A DNA stretch of 30,231 nt, from the IMG/VR virus record IMGVR_UViG_3300046822_000067, positions 1-30,231 of that record. One strand, given 5' to 3'. The notes beneath the pieces were generated by a model. The model was given only the letters and a program-made list of their open reading frames with translations, was not told where the DNA came from and made no database searches. Origin of the DNA: a virus. This document shows positions 12,621 to 20,937 of this stretch, piece by piece. The stretch's first letter is position 1, and the number at the start of each line of letters is the position of its first letter. Made by a program: the position numbers and the translations under genes.

Positions 12621-15414
12621 GGGTCAATTCTCCCGGAGTAGGGGCGGACAGGTCGATCGTCTTTGGCAACACCAGCGGCGTCACCGCGGGAAAGAAGGCC
12701 GTTGAAAATTCAGAACCCTGGACCGGCTTCAGGTCGAGCGTAACGGTGGTCTTCATGGTCTCCATGAGTTTGAGCGGGTTGCCGTTCGTCGGTGTGGTCG
12801 ATTGCGAGTAAGCCAACAGCGCCGGCAATTGCTCGGTAAAAAGGTTGGTGACGACGCATTCGTTCACCGCCTGCGCTGCGACCGGGCGCGTGAGATCCAG
12901 GCCGTCATCGATGACGGCGAAGTCGTCGAGCGTCTGATAGGCGAGGTCTGCCGTTTCACTCAGCGTGATCTGCGCCCCGGTCACCGTCTGGTAACCGGGG
13001 TCGACATAGGCATCTTCGACATATGAGTTTACCCCGGCTTGTGGCGCGATCGGATCGCCGGTGCCGATGGCGCAGCCGATGGTGAACTCCCCGAGCATGA
13101 TGCCGCCGGTCGCGCAACTGAGCTTGTAGCTTTTGACCTTGCCGAGAGCACCGCCGCCCGGGAGGCGACGATCGCTGATCTGGACGTTGTGCCGCAGCGT
13201 GATCGGCAGAGCCTGCCGCCAGGGGACAGCGAAGGTGATATCGACGGCCCGCGCCCTGGCACGCATCTTTGCCCTGGCCGCGAGCAGCAGGTACTCGAAC
13301 GAGACGTTGCCCCTGGCGGTCTGGAAATACGAGCGATAGCCGACGTTGCCGATCGGTATGCTGCCGTCGGGATCGACGGCCTTATCGATAAAGTCGGAAC
13401 TGAGGCTGATGGTTTCGTGGTCGCTCTCGGCGGAATCGGATAGCTCGCGCTGAACCCCCGCGGTTACTACCGCCGTCAAGACTTCCGTGCGTTTGCGATT
13501 TGCCCTGTACTCAAGCACCATCCGAATCTTGTAGACGTTCATCGGAAAACGCGCGACGAAGGTGCTGGTCGGCTGGAGAAATATATTGACGTTGCTTTGT
13601 TCTGTCGTGCTCCCCGCCTGGCTCGCTGGCGGCGTCTGTGCTTCGTACGTGACGTTGTAGCTGACCTGGCCGTCCATGACGGCGTCGATGATGTAGCACA
13701 GCGGGATGCCGTCACCGTCGAGCAGCGTGCTTAGCGACCAGCCGCCGCCGATGCTTGTTCCCGGCTTTGGCCAATCCGATTTGAGACCATTGCCGGAGAG
13801 CGTCTGAATGAGACCGCCGCCGCCGGTTCCCCAATAGGTAACGGGAAAGACCCATTTGTAATATGAGCCCTGGTCCTTAAACGCATCGAGGATCGGCTGA
13901 GTGATGTCGATCCTGCCTTCGGCCTGCTGCGCCCAGGTCACCGTGCCGGTCACCATCGTCGAGACTAGAGGCGGCTGGCCATAGGACAGACTGAAATTGT
14001 TATATAAAGAGATGTCCTCACCGACATCGATGATGCCGTCCTCGCCGTCGAGAATATCGCTGATCGACACCCCGAGGCTCACGCGGTCGATGTGCCACAG
14101 CGCGGAATAGGCCTCTAGCACCGTGTCGGGATTGGGCGGCCGTGCGATCCAGACGGGATCGTAATAGGGCGGCACTTGCAGCGAGGTTGCCCACGACTGT
14201 TTTTGGGCGTTGAAGTCGTCCGGGCGGGCAAGGAACTGAAGCTCGACGATCTCGCCGGCCTGCAGCTTTGGCACCCCGATTAGGCGCCCGTTAAACAGCG
14301 GGACGAGATCCGGCGTATTTCCGGCGGGGTTCCACGCCTGGTCATAGCTCAGCCAGCACCAGAGATACCTGCCCAGCGCCAAAAGGCCGACGGCGGGATT
14401 TTTGAGCTGAACTGTCAGCGTCGCGAAGCTGCCCTCGTCTTGGCTGATGTCAAAGCTGATGATCTCTTCGTCGAAACGGTTATGGACAGCCGGATCAAAG
14501 GGCGCGGTCGGCGTGCGCGGCCCGGTGATGGTCAGAATTGAATTGATCTCCGACGCGGTGGCGTTCAGGTCGAGTTCGATCGAGCTGCCGCTGCTGGGTG
14601 CGACAAACGTCGCGCCGACAGCGATGCCATTGCCGGTGATGTTATAGACGAGGCCCGGCGTCAGGCTCATCAACGCGCTGGACGGGATTGCGGTGATGCT
14701 CTTCGGATCTTCGGCGGGAAAGCCGCTGATCACCATCGGGAATTCGCCCGAGGTCGTGGCTCTCACCGGTTGAGGCGCGATGCTGTACGTCGTAAACGTT
14801 TCGAGCAGGTGTGGCGGCAAATCGCCGATGCGCGTGCTTGTGTGCGGGGTCGCGGCGATGATGTACATCGTGCCGTGCCCGCTGCCGTCATAGTTGAGAT
14901 AGGCGCTGCCGATCAGCGTTATCCCGCCGCCGGTGGTGTGTGATGTGCCATCGGTGGTGCCGATCGGAACGTTGGTCTCGCCGACGCCCGTTCCCTGAAT
15001 GCCGTAGATCCCGGCCGGCAAATCGCCGGCATCCAACGCCACTATGCTGCTGCCGTGGCTCACGGTGCCGAGCACGGTCCCGATCGGCACGGCTTTGGTC
15101 GTTGTGAAATCCCCCGACCTCTCTCCCGATGTCGGCGCTGAGGTCAGATTGAGCGAATTCGGCAGGCCGCTCAGGGTGGTGGCGTTGTCGTAAATAAAAT
15201 AGGCGTCGAGGCCCGGCCCGGTGATGTGATAGCCGGCGTCCTGCTGGAGGTTGTCGGTACTGGCGACATTGATGACCTGAGCGATGCCGGGGTTGGTGTC
15301 GCCGACAATCGTCGCCAGCTCGAACAAGACACCGTGCGTCGTGCCGTTGGTGACGAGGGTGAGCTGCTCCTCGATCGCGCCGCCGGTCCAGGCAAAATAG
15401 ATCGGGCCCGGCAA
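12613..15414 (-). CDS. Tail hub / tip protein with repeated N-terminal modules
   Basis: A 933-residue protein from a TTG behind GGAGG. Residues 315-340 (DEEIISFDISQDEG, then ATLTVQLKNP) are the kind of hub-domain start found in central tail-tip proteins of siphophages. Residues 340-930 continue as the hub and baseplate-like core. Before it lie three related modules with a Y-x-I-x-G-x-G signature (YHITGPGLDAYF near 62, IYGIQGTGVGE near 136, VYNITGNGIAVGATF near 257), an unusual N-terminal extension. It follows a short tail gene after the tape measure, as expected of distal tail proteins. I see no peptidase motif. Confidence 0.7.
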   Translation of the reverse strand: MPGPIYFAWTGGAIEEQLTLVTNGTTHGVLFELATIVGDTNPGIAQVINVASTDNLQQDAGYHITGPGLDAYFIYDNATTLSGLPNSLNLTSAPTSGERSGDFTTTKAVPIGTVLGTVSHGSSIVALDAGDLPAGIYGIQGTGVGETNVPIGTTDGTSHTTGGGITLIGSAYLNYDGSGHGTMYIIAATPHTSTRIGDLPPHLLETFTTYSIAPQPVRATTSGEFPMVISGFPAEDPKSITAIPSSALMSLTPGLVYNITGNGIAVGATFVAPSSGSSIELDLNATASEINSILTITGPRTPTAPFDPAVHNRFDEEIISFDISQDEGSFATLTVQLKNPAVGLLALGRYLWCWLSYDQAWNPAGNTPDLVPLFNGRLIGVPKLQAGEIVELQFLARPDDFNAQKQSWATSLQVPPYYDPVWIARPPNPDTVLEAYSALWHIDRVSLGVSISDILDGEDGIIDVGEDISLYNNFSLSYGQPPLVSTMVTGTVTWAQQAEGRIDITQPILDAFKDQGSYYKWVFPVTYWGTGGGGLIQTLSGNGLKSDWPKPGTSIGGGWSLSTLLDGDGIPLCYIIDAVMDGQVSYNVTYEAQTPPASQAGSTTEQSNVNIFLQPTSTFVARFPMNVYKIRMVLEYRANRKRTEVLTAVVTAGVQRELSDSAESDHETISLSSDFIDKAVDPDGSIPIGNVGYRSYFQTARGNVSFEYLLLAARAKMRARARAVDITFAVPWRQALPITLRHNVQISDRRLPGGGALGKVKSYKLSCATGGIMLGEFTIGCAIGTGDPIAPQAGVNSYVEDAYVDPGYQTVTGAQITLSETADLAYQTLDDFAVIDDGLDLTRPVAAQAVNECVVTNLFTEQLPALLAYSQSTTPTNGNPLKLMETMKTTVTLDLKPVQGSEFSTAFFPAVTPLVLPKTIDLSAPTPGELTHA

Positions 15415-15882
15415 CTAGACTTCCTCCAGCGTGAGCGACCAGGTGACCTGGGCATCCCACTCCGCGCGCTCGATCTGCAAGTCGACGACCAGCATGGTGA
15501 ATTGCGGACAGTAATAGGTGAAGTCGTCCTCGGTGCGGACGCTGCCGGGAACGGCTGGGCGCCCTGCAAAACCCGTGGTGGTCAGATAGGCCAGCTCGAC
15601 GTGCGAGGCGACGTTGACCATCATGCCGACCCACAAGCCGTCAAGCGCGGGCGGCGCCTGGTCGCTTCCGCTGACATCGAGCTGGTACTTGCGCATCTGC
15701 GGCGCGGAAATGTCGATCAGGCTGCCATTGACGGTGCGTGCCAGCTTGTCGCTACCGGTCGCCATCGGGATCGGCCGCAGCGTGCCATGTAGCCCGCGCG
15801 CCGACCACGGGTTGATGCCCGGGGCCGCGGCCGACAAGTCGAAGCGGATGTCGAGCGCGGTGATGAAATAGGGCGCCGGCAT
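15415..15882 (-). CDS. Distal tail-like protein
   Basis: A 155-residue protein starting at the ATG one base after the tape measure stop (TAA-A-ATG). Beta-rich with conserved-looking turns (YFITALDIRFDLSA, DDFTYYCPQFTMLVVDLQI, WDAQVTWSLTLEEV). It has the size and position (between tape measure and hub) of distal tail or minor tail proteins, but no motif proves the family. Upstream in-frame sequence is shadow of the tape measure gene. Confidence 0.6.
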   Translation of the reverse strand: MPAPYFITALDIRFDLSAAAPGINPWSARGLHGTLRPIPMATGSDKLARTVNGSLIDISAPQMRKYQLDVSGSDQAPPALDGLWVGMMVNVASHVELAYLTTTGFAGRPAVPGSVRTEDDFTYYCPQFTMLVVDLQIERAEWDAQVTWSLTLEEV

Positions 15883-15883
15883 T

Positions 15884-17683
15884 TTAGCCGCCAGGCCGCG
15901 CCGCGAACCACGACGGCTTGACGCCGGCCGAGCGGATCTGCTGCGAGTGCGCTGCGCTGACCAGCGCATCGACGACGCTGCCGCTGCCCGACAACGGGAA
16001 CGAGCCCGAACCGATGTGCAGATGCACTGCGCGGCCGCCCGCGGCAGACGGCACCAAGCCGCCCGAAGCGAAGGCCATCGACGGCACGAGGCCGCCATCG
16101 GCGAAGCCGTTCAGCCGCCGAAGGAAGCCGAGCCCGACTTGGCGTACCCTGGCGGCATTCACCACGAACTCGCCGGCCGAAAGCCGTGCGAGGATGCTGT
16201 CGCTGGTGCCGGTGCCGGGGCCGCGCACATAGCCGCCGGACGCCATGCCGCCCGCCGGCGCGAGAGGGATCACCTGCCCTTCCTGCGATCCGCCACCTGG
16301 CGCGAGCGGGATCACCTGTCCCTCTTGCGACCCGGCTTTCACTGAATTTATCGAATCGATAGCGGCGGCCGCTTTTTTCAGATCATCAATCCAGCCTTGC
16401 GTGTTCTCGCGAATAGTCTTGATTGTCTCGCTGGTCGTACTAAGTGCGGTATTTATCGTTTCCATGTCCCTGGCAGCCCCCGTCATCGGGCCGATGCCAG
16501 ATTCGGTCTCAAGCCGTTCCTTCGACTCGCCGAGTTGTTCTGCCCCGGCGCCGAATCTTCTCGCCGTTGGAAGCAGCCCCTCGCGGAGACGCGGGTCGCG
16601 GAGAGCCTCTTGTTGGATACGGAACAAGTCCTCCTCGCTCGATCCGGCCGCGCTAAGCCCGCGCAGTGTTGCTACTGGCTCAAGTCCCTGTCCGCGGACG
16701 ATTTCCCGCGCCAGCAACGGCGAAAATTGGTTGATGTTCAGCAAAGCCTTCCTGGCGGCGGTGAAGAATTCTCCAACGGTCCTGAACTGGTTGGGGTCGA
16801 CAAGGCCGGCGAAGCCCTTTGACGGATCGATGCCAAGCCCCTGCCCGCCGCGCATAACCGCGACGCCTTGCTGGAAAGCGCCAACCCCGGGCCCAACACC
16901 TTTCGGCGCCGGCGGCTCGTAATCGCTGAGCCCTGGCGTGGTTGACTGCGTTGCGCGGCTGCCAGGCCCATACCCAGCGGCGCCCGCGGCGCCCGCCGGA
17001 CCTCGAAATGTCTGGACGCCGTACATTAGGGAGCCGAGGTCGCCGGCTTTGATTTTGGCCTTATCGAAGGACTCTCCGACGGAGAGGAGCACCTTTTGCA
17101 GTTCAGTACCGCCGACATCCGCCCGCGCAAAAACATGCTCGAGTGCGATGATCTGTTGGCCGGCGAAACCGCTGGACTTCGAAAGATCGTCAAGCGCGGT
17201 GACGTTGGTATAGGTCGCGCTTGCGAGTTTTCTGGCCGCAGCGAGGACGCCCGCACCAATCGCAACCGGAACGGCGATCTTGGGGAATTCCTTGAACATC
17301 TTGGCGACGCCAAAGCCGCTAAGTTCGAGCGACCCCAGCTCTTTCGATATTTTGCTGATCTCGCGGACGTTGACCCGGCTCGCCTCGCCGGCTTCTTTGT
17401 GAGCGCCGGCGAGCGCGTGCAGCCCACGCGCGGCCCCTGCGGCGGCCAGCCCGTGACCGACCAGTGCCCGGTTTTGCTGGGTAACGGCTCGGCTGGTCTG
17501 GATGATCTCGCGTTGCAGCGTGTTGTAAGCGGAGGAAAGCGCGGTCACGCGGGTCTTGTCGCCGGCCTCGCCGGCCTTCTTCAGTTCGGCGGTGGTTTTT
17601 TTAAGTTCGGCCTGGAGCAGCGTCAGTTCCGCGCGAGCTTTGTCCGTTTTGGCGATGATGTCGAAGTCGAGATTGTTAGGCAC
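15884..17683 (-). CDS. Tape measure protein
   Basis: A 599-residue protein from GTG. Residues 15-75 are coiled coil (LTLLQAELKKTTAELKKAGE), residues about 135-160 are hydrophobic, and the middle is Gly/Ala-rich and low in complexity. Residues about 480-560 carry the ASGGYVRGPGTGTSDSILAR and LSAGEFVVNAARV motifs common near the C-termini of phage tape measures. It is the longest tail gene apart from the hub and directly follows the tail assembly chaperone genes. It sets tail length and is ejected with the DNA. At about 600 residues it suggests a fairly short tail (roughly 90 nm by the usual 1.5 angstrom per residue rule). Confidence 0.88.
   Translation of the reverse strand: MPNNLDFDIIAKTDKARAELTLLQAELKKTTAELKKAGEAGDKTRVTALSSAYNTLQREIIQTSRAVTQQNRALVGHGLAAAGAARGLHALAGAHKEAGEASRVNVREISKISKELGSLELSGFGVAKMFKEFPKIAVPVAIGAGVLAAARKLASATYTNVTALDDLSKSSGFAGQQIIALEHVFARADVGGTELQKVLLSVGESFDKAKIKAGDLGSLMYGVQTFRGPAGAAGAAGYGPGSRATQSTTPGLSDYEPPAPKGVGPGVGAFQQGVAVMRGGQGLGIDPSKGFAGLVDPNQFRTVGEFFTAARKALLNINQFSPLLAREIVRGQGLEPVATLRGLSAAGSSEEDLFRIQQEALRDPRLREGLLPTARRFGAGAEQLGESKERLETESGIGPMTGAARDMETINTALSTTSETIKTIRENTQGWIDDLKKAAAAIDSINSVKAGSQEGQVIPLAPGGGSQEGQVIPLAPAGGMASGGYVRGPGTGTSDSILARLSAGEFVVNAARVRQVGLGFLRRLNGFADGGLVPSMAFASGGLVPSAAGGRAVHLHIGSGSFPLSGSGSVVDALVSAAHSQQIRSAGVKPSWFAARPGG
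16257..16340 (-). repeat. 42-bp tandem duplication in the tape measure gene
   Basis: Two adjacent 42-bp units (16257-16298 and 16299-16340) encode two copies of GSQEGQVIPLAPGG with only small differences. The unit is a multiple of three, so the frame is kept and the protein is lengthened by 14 residues in a flexible region before the C-terminal domain. Confidence 0.7.
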
Positions 17684-17686
17684 GGG

Positions 17687-17932
17687 TCAGCCCTCGTCCC
17701 ACTTGCGGAGTTGCTTCTCGATCGCTTTGCCGTCCCACTGCGAGCCCATCGCCGCGATCATCAGCCGCTCGCTCATCTCGGCCCGGTGGCGGGCATACCC
17801 CAGCTGCGCGAAAGCGTCGGCCTGCCGCGGCGTGTAGCTCCAAACGGCATCGGGCGGATGCTGCCATGCGATCAACTGCTCGATGGTAAAGGCAAGGTCC
17901 GACCCGACGCGCCGGCGTCTGAACCGTTGCCG
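17687..17932 (-). CDS. Tail assembly chaperone, T-like part reached by -1 frameshift
   Basis: This frame lies -1 relative to the preceding chaperone gene and is open without a stop from the slippery site at 17932-17938 down to the TGA at 17687. The product of the shift would be a 200-residue fusion (119 + 81 residues). Just downstream of the slip it reads DLAFTIEQLIAWQHPPDAVW, which looks like real protein. An independent start is possible at TTG 17875 (62 residues, TTGA overlap), but no Shine-Dalgarno site precedes it. By analogy with lambda G/GT, the fusion would recruit the tail tube subunit to the tape measure, whose gene follows four bases later. Confidence 0.6.
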   Translation of the reverse strand, partial: RQRFRRRRVGSDLAFTIEQLIAWQHPPDAVWSYTPRQADAFAQLGYARHRAEMSERLMIAAMGSQWDGKAIEKQLRKWDEG

Positions 17933-18288
17933 CCCCCCTCGGCTAAAGGGTCCGCGGCACTCTGCGGGAAGGTCAGGCGCACAACCGCCAGTGCGATGCG
18001 GATGATGTCAGCCGAGGGGAAGCCGGCGACGTGATCTTCCACTGCGCGATCGTTGCAATGACCGAGCGATGCGGCAATCAACGCGCTGATCGCCAACGGG
18101 TCATCAACGACTGATCCGATACCCCCATCGAGCATCTTAGCGAAAGCCGGGAAGCGCTCCGAAAGCGCCGCCAGATCGCGCAAGGAAACGCCCTTAAACT
18201 CGACTTCCTGCGGCCCGTGGTTGGCGGTGTCGATCGTCAGGCTCTGAACTGGAGGCTTCGGAGACAGATCGAGAAAGCTAACCGGCAT
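17872..18288 (-). CDS. Tail assembly chaperone, G-like protein
   Basis: A 138-residue mainly helical protein (SLRDLAALSERFPAFAKML, SADIIRIALAVVRLTF) between the tail tube and tape measure genes, the universal place for siphophage tail chaperones. Its last 20 residues are low in complexity (GGGNGSDAGASG, ending LPLPSSS), as expected when the functional extension is made by frameshifting. The start overlaps the tail tube stop (TAATG). Confidence 0.75.
   Translation of the reverse strand: MPVSFLDLSPKPPVQSLTIDTANHGPQEVEFKGVSLRDLAALSERFPAFAKMLDGGIGSVVDDPLAISALIAASLGHCNDRAVEDHVAGFPSADIIRIALAVVRLTFPQSAADPLAEGGGNGSDAGASGRTLPLPSSS
17932..17938 (-). promoter_or_regulatory. -1 programmed frameshift heptamer
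   Basis: On the minus strand the heptamer GGGGGGC sits in the register G-GGG-GGC (codons GAG GGG GGC), fitting the X-XXY-YYZ rule. A one-base backward slip leads directly into the open T-like frame. The downstream GC-rich sequence could hold a stimulatory structure. Confidence 0.55.
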
Positions 18289-18827
18289 TACGGAACCGTG
18301 GGCACGCCGAGGAAGACGAGCAATAAATTATCGTACGTGAACTCGTCGAGAATGACGTTGAGGCTCGCGGCCTTCTCGTGGATGATTTCGAGATCCTTCA
18401 CCCTGACGCCGTGCCGTGAGGAATAGTGCGGCAAGGTCGTCACCGCCGGCACGAACTCGAAGGTTGGGGCATTGCCGACATCGCGGTAGGTGCCGCCGGT
18501 ATCCGACGCAAGCTGAATTTCGACGACACCCTTGCCGAGGTAGTACATGTCTGTCAGCGGCGACACGAGTGTCGTGTCGGGGTGGGTCACGGTGCCAAAG
18601 ATGCCGGTCTCGTCGGCCAGCACCTCGCCGGTCAAGTGTAACTGGCCCCATTCATCCTGAATGAGACCGACCGGGTTCCCCGGTCTGAACATTACATTGG
18701 TCAGTTCCATCTCGATCTGCGGGCCGATCGCGTTGGCGCCGGTAAACTTCACCTTGGCGAGGATCTGGTCGGCGCCGAAGACGTTGAACGTGCCGGGCGT
18801 CGCGACGCGGGGTGAGGCTCCTTGCAT
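18288..18827 (-). CDS. Major tail tube protein
   Basis: A 179-residue beta-rich protein with an AGGAG site nine bases before the ATG. It contains strand-loop patterns of tail tube subunits (DQILAKVKFTGANAIGP, LTNVMFRPGNPVG, VKDLEIIHEKAASLNVIL). The order tail completion genes, this gene, two chaperone frames and tape measure is the standard siphophage order and gives most of the identification. It polymerises into hexameric rings to form the tail tube. Confidence 0.82.
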   Translation of the reverse strand: MQGASPRVATPGTFNVFGADQILAKVKFTGANAIGPQIEMELTNVMFRPGNPVGLIQDEWGQLHLTGEVLADETGIFGTVTHPDTTLVSPLTDMYYLGKGVVEIQLASDTGGTYRDVGNAPTFEFVPAVTTLPHYSSRHGVRVKDLEIIHEKAASLNVILDEFTYDNLLLVFLGVPTVP

Positions 18828-18845
18828 CGTAGGTTCTCCTCTAAT

Positions 18846-19307
18846 TCATTTGTTGGCGTCGGCGATGGTGTCGGCAATGGCCGCCTGCAATTCGGCGCTC
18901 GCCTTCGGGCGCATTACCTCGGCCGCGTTGCGCAGGAACCGCTGTTCGGCGATGTTGGTGCGTCGGCGATAGGCCGCGACCGGGGTGCCGCCGCGGCGGT
19001 AGCCCTTTACCGGGATACTCTTGTGCGAGCCGTATTCGAGGGCGGCGGCGGCGACGTTGTGGCCGCGGCCTCCGGGACCAAGGATGCGCACCCGGCCGCG
19101 AACCCAGTTCTCGTGCTCGTCGACAAAGCGCTTCGTCTCCGCTTGCAGCCGCCCGGTGCGGTGCGGCTCGCCGGCGCGCACTTTGGCTTGTGCCTCGGCC
19201 ATGACGGGCTCAAGCCGGCGCACAATGTTGGCTTGGAGCTTTGCCGGGAACTGGTCGAGCATCAGCTTGACCTTGGTATCGTCGAACTTGATCTTGAAAT
19301 CGATCAT
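18846..19307 (-). CDS. HK97 gp10-like tail completion protein
   Basis: A 153-residue basic protein whose ATG overlaps the previous stop (ATGA). Residues 1-60 begin MIDFKIKFDDTKVKLMLDQF and continue with AEAQAKVRAGEPHRTGRLQ, where the P-x-R/K-T-G-x-L element is typical of the HK97 gp10/tail-completion family. A later segment reads AAALEYGSHKSIP, matching the family's E-Y-G element. It joins the head-tail connector to the tail. Confidence 0.75.
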   Translation of the reverse strand: MIDFKIKFDDTKVKLMLDQFPAKLQANIVRRLEPVMAEAQAKVRAGEPHRTGRLQAETKRFVDEHENWVRGRVRILGPGGRGHNVAAAALEYGSHKSIPVKGYRRGGTPVAAYRRRTNIAEQRFLRNAAEVMRPKASAELQAAIADTIADANK

Positions 19308-19762
19308 TGCAGCTCGTCCAAGTTGAAGGTGTAGGTGAATGTGAGGTTGAGGTCGATGCGGAACTCTCGCCCCTCGGCGTCGGGCGGCGGCACCACGCAG
19401 CCGGTATAGCGGATGCCGCCGTTGCTGGTGACGCTGGCTTGCAGCGCCGCGTCGTTGAGGATGCCCGACAGCACCCGGTTGCGGTAAAGCGTCAGCAGCG
19501 TGCCGCCCTCGGCGCCGGTGTTGCCGCGCAGGGCGATGATGATCTGCGGCACGAGTTGCATAATCTGCCGCTTGGTCACGGTCGGCGCCCGGTAGTCGGT
19601 CAGCGCTGCCGTGACGATCTGTTCCGAGCCGTCGAGCACGATCACCGCGGGCCGCAGCATCTCGGAAACGTCGAGCGTGTTGCGGCCGACCGCGTTGATG
19701 CCCTCGACCTCGCCGCACACCGCCACCAGCCGCGACAGGATCGCCTCGCGTTGGTCGGTCAT
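19304..19762 (-). CDS. Tail terminator-like protein
   Basis: A 152-residue protein (MTDQREAILSRLVAVC at the start, IDLNLTFTYTFNLDELQ at the end). It is alpha/beta, and the pattern of an N-terminal helix followed by strands around VIVLDGSE and LVPQIIIALRG resembles tail terminator proteins of siphophages. Its location between head closure and gp10-like genes fits. The start was chosen by overlap with the 58-residue membrane protein gene; the frame upstream is shadow. Confidence 0.65.
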   Translation of the reverse strand: MTDQREAILSRLVAVCGEVEGINAVGRNTLDVSEMLRPAVIVLDGSEQIVTAALTDYRAPTVTKRQIMQLVPQIIIALRGNTGAEGGTLLTLYRNRVLSGILNDAALQASVTSNGGIRYTGCVVPPPDAEGREFRIDLNLTFTYTFNLDELQ

Positions 19763-19935
19763 CGCACCAACAGGAACCCGCCGCTGAACACCGCCAGGCC
19801 GAGGCAGACGAACAGGATGATCTGGACGAGGTGTCCCGACCATGCCGGCGTGCGGTCGCCCCACGCGCCCCACGGCGGCCCGAGCACCGCCCAGATGATC
19901 AAGAGCACCCAGAACAGGATTTGCACGACCAGCAT
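19759..19935 (-). CDS. 58-residue two-helix membrane protein
   Basis: A previously easy-to-miss ORF. Residues 2-19 (LVVQILFWVLLIIWAVLG) and 37-56 (VQIILFVCLGLAVFSGG) are two membrane helices joined by a Trp/Pro/Gly-rich loop (PPWGAWGDRTPAWSG). It begins a few bases after the head-closure gene and its stop overlaps the start of the terminator-like gene (ATGA), so it fills an otherwise unexplained gap with correct coupling. A small membrane protein inside the connector cluster is unusual. A pinholin, an injection component or an inserted accessory gene are possible; none is proven. Confidence 0.65.
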   Translation of the reverse strand: MLVVQILFWVLLIIWAVLGPPWGAWGDRTPAWSGHLVQIILFVCLGLAVFSGGFLLVR

Positions 19936-19939
19936 GGCG

Positions 19940-20284
19940 CTATCCTCGACAGAGCAGGTTCACGCGGACGAGCTGGCCGCCGTAGTAGAGCGGCGCGATC
20001 TGCTCGGCGTTGCTGGGATTGCTGCCGATCAGGATGCGGTCGTCGCGGTTGGGAATGCCGAAAGCGCCGATCCCGGTCGGGCTCAAAACGACCTGGATGT
20101 CCTGCACCTCGCCGGCGTCCAGATCCTGCGGCCCAAACGGGCGCACCTTGGCGGCACAGGTCACCTCTTCGCTGATGGTAATGGCGCCGCTCGACGCGTC
20201 GATCGCGGTGCGCTGGAGCGTCACCATCTGGCCGTAGCGGGCAAGCGCAGCGTCGAGGCTGGCGATCATCTCCTGCGGACTCAT
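19940..20284 (-). CDS. Head closure / head-tail joining protein
   Basis: A 114-residue protein from the ATG at 20284, which overlaps the connector stop (ATGA). It starts with a helix (SPQEMIASLDAALARYGQ) and continues as a beta-barrel (MVTLQRTAIDASSG, VKVRPFGPQDL-type strands), the layout of head closure proteins such as SPP1 gp16 or HK97 gp7 relatives. It seals the portal-connector complex after DNA packaging. Confidence 0.7.
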   Translation of the reverse strand: MSPQEMIASLDAALARYGQMVTLQRTAIDASSGAITISEEVTCAAKVRPFGPQDLDAGEVQDIQVVLSPTGIGAFGIPNRDDRILIGSNPSNAEQIAPLYYGGQLVRVNLLCRG

Positions 20285-20937
20285 ACAAACCACCGGCGAT
20301 AGGGCGTCAGCCAGTCGCGCACGCCAAGCGGGACAGCGGTCGCGCCGCCGGCCGACGGGTCCGCATAGGTCTGGCTGATGACATCGGGGATCGTCTCGCT
20401 CCGCAAGGTCGGGTCACGGATGTCGGTGAACCATTGCTGCGAGAGGTATTGGAGGGCCGCGCCTTGCACGTCTGCCGGGATCACGTCGTAGCCGGCATCG
20501 TAGTCCAGCACGATCAGGTTGCTGGTCCACGGGTACATCATCGCCGAGGCGTCGAGCCGATAGAGCGAGCCCGTCTCCGTGTCGACCTCCCACTGCGCCG
20601 GATCGACCACGGTCCCTTGCTCGGTGACCGTCAGCACCGGCACGCCACCATCATCGAGCGGGATCGGCCATTGCCGCGTCAGCAGCGGGTCGCCGGGATT
20701 GAGCCAGTTGCAGACGTAGCGGTTCTGATCTCGATAGGTCTGCCGGGCAAAAGTGCGGCCGCAGTAGTTGTCGATCGCCGCCGATATCTGATCGATGTAC
20801 TGCTGGACGAGGGCGTCCTTGGAGGTATCCGCCGGGTCGATGCCGAGCGCGACCTTGGCCTGGTCGAGGCTTACCAGCGCGAGGCTCGTCGCCGGCACGA
20901 TCACGCGGCTGAGCTGGTAGCGCGGATTGGTCGGCAT
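20281..20937 (-). CDS. Head-tail connector (gp6-like)
   Basis: A 218-residue protein. The N-terminal part (VIVPATSLALVSLDQAKVAL, then helices with YIDQISAAIDNYCGRTF) is the signature of gp6-type connectors, where a short helical bundle docks on the portal. Later residues (ADVQGAALQYLSQQWF) form the last helix. It is longer than the typical gp6 of about 100 residues because of a beta-rich insertion around 80-150. Its start overlaps the collagen-like gene's stop (TGATG). Confidence 0.8.
   Translation of the reverse strand: MPTNPRYQLSRVIVPATSLALVSLDQAKVALGIDPADTSKDALVQQYIDQISAAIDNYCGRTFARQTYRDQNRYVCNWLNPGDPLLTRQWPIPLDDGGVPVLTVTEQGTVVDPAQWEVDTETGSLYRLDASAMMYPWTSNLIVLDYDAGYDVIPADVQGAALQYLSQQWFTDIRDPTLRSETIPDVISQTYADPSAGGATAVPLGVRDWLTPYRRWFV

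Noticed and set aside
17096-18034. 312-residue plus-strand frame opposite the tape measure and chaperone genes
   Set aside because: It is antisense to three coupled genes and has no recognisable motif or start signal.
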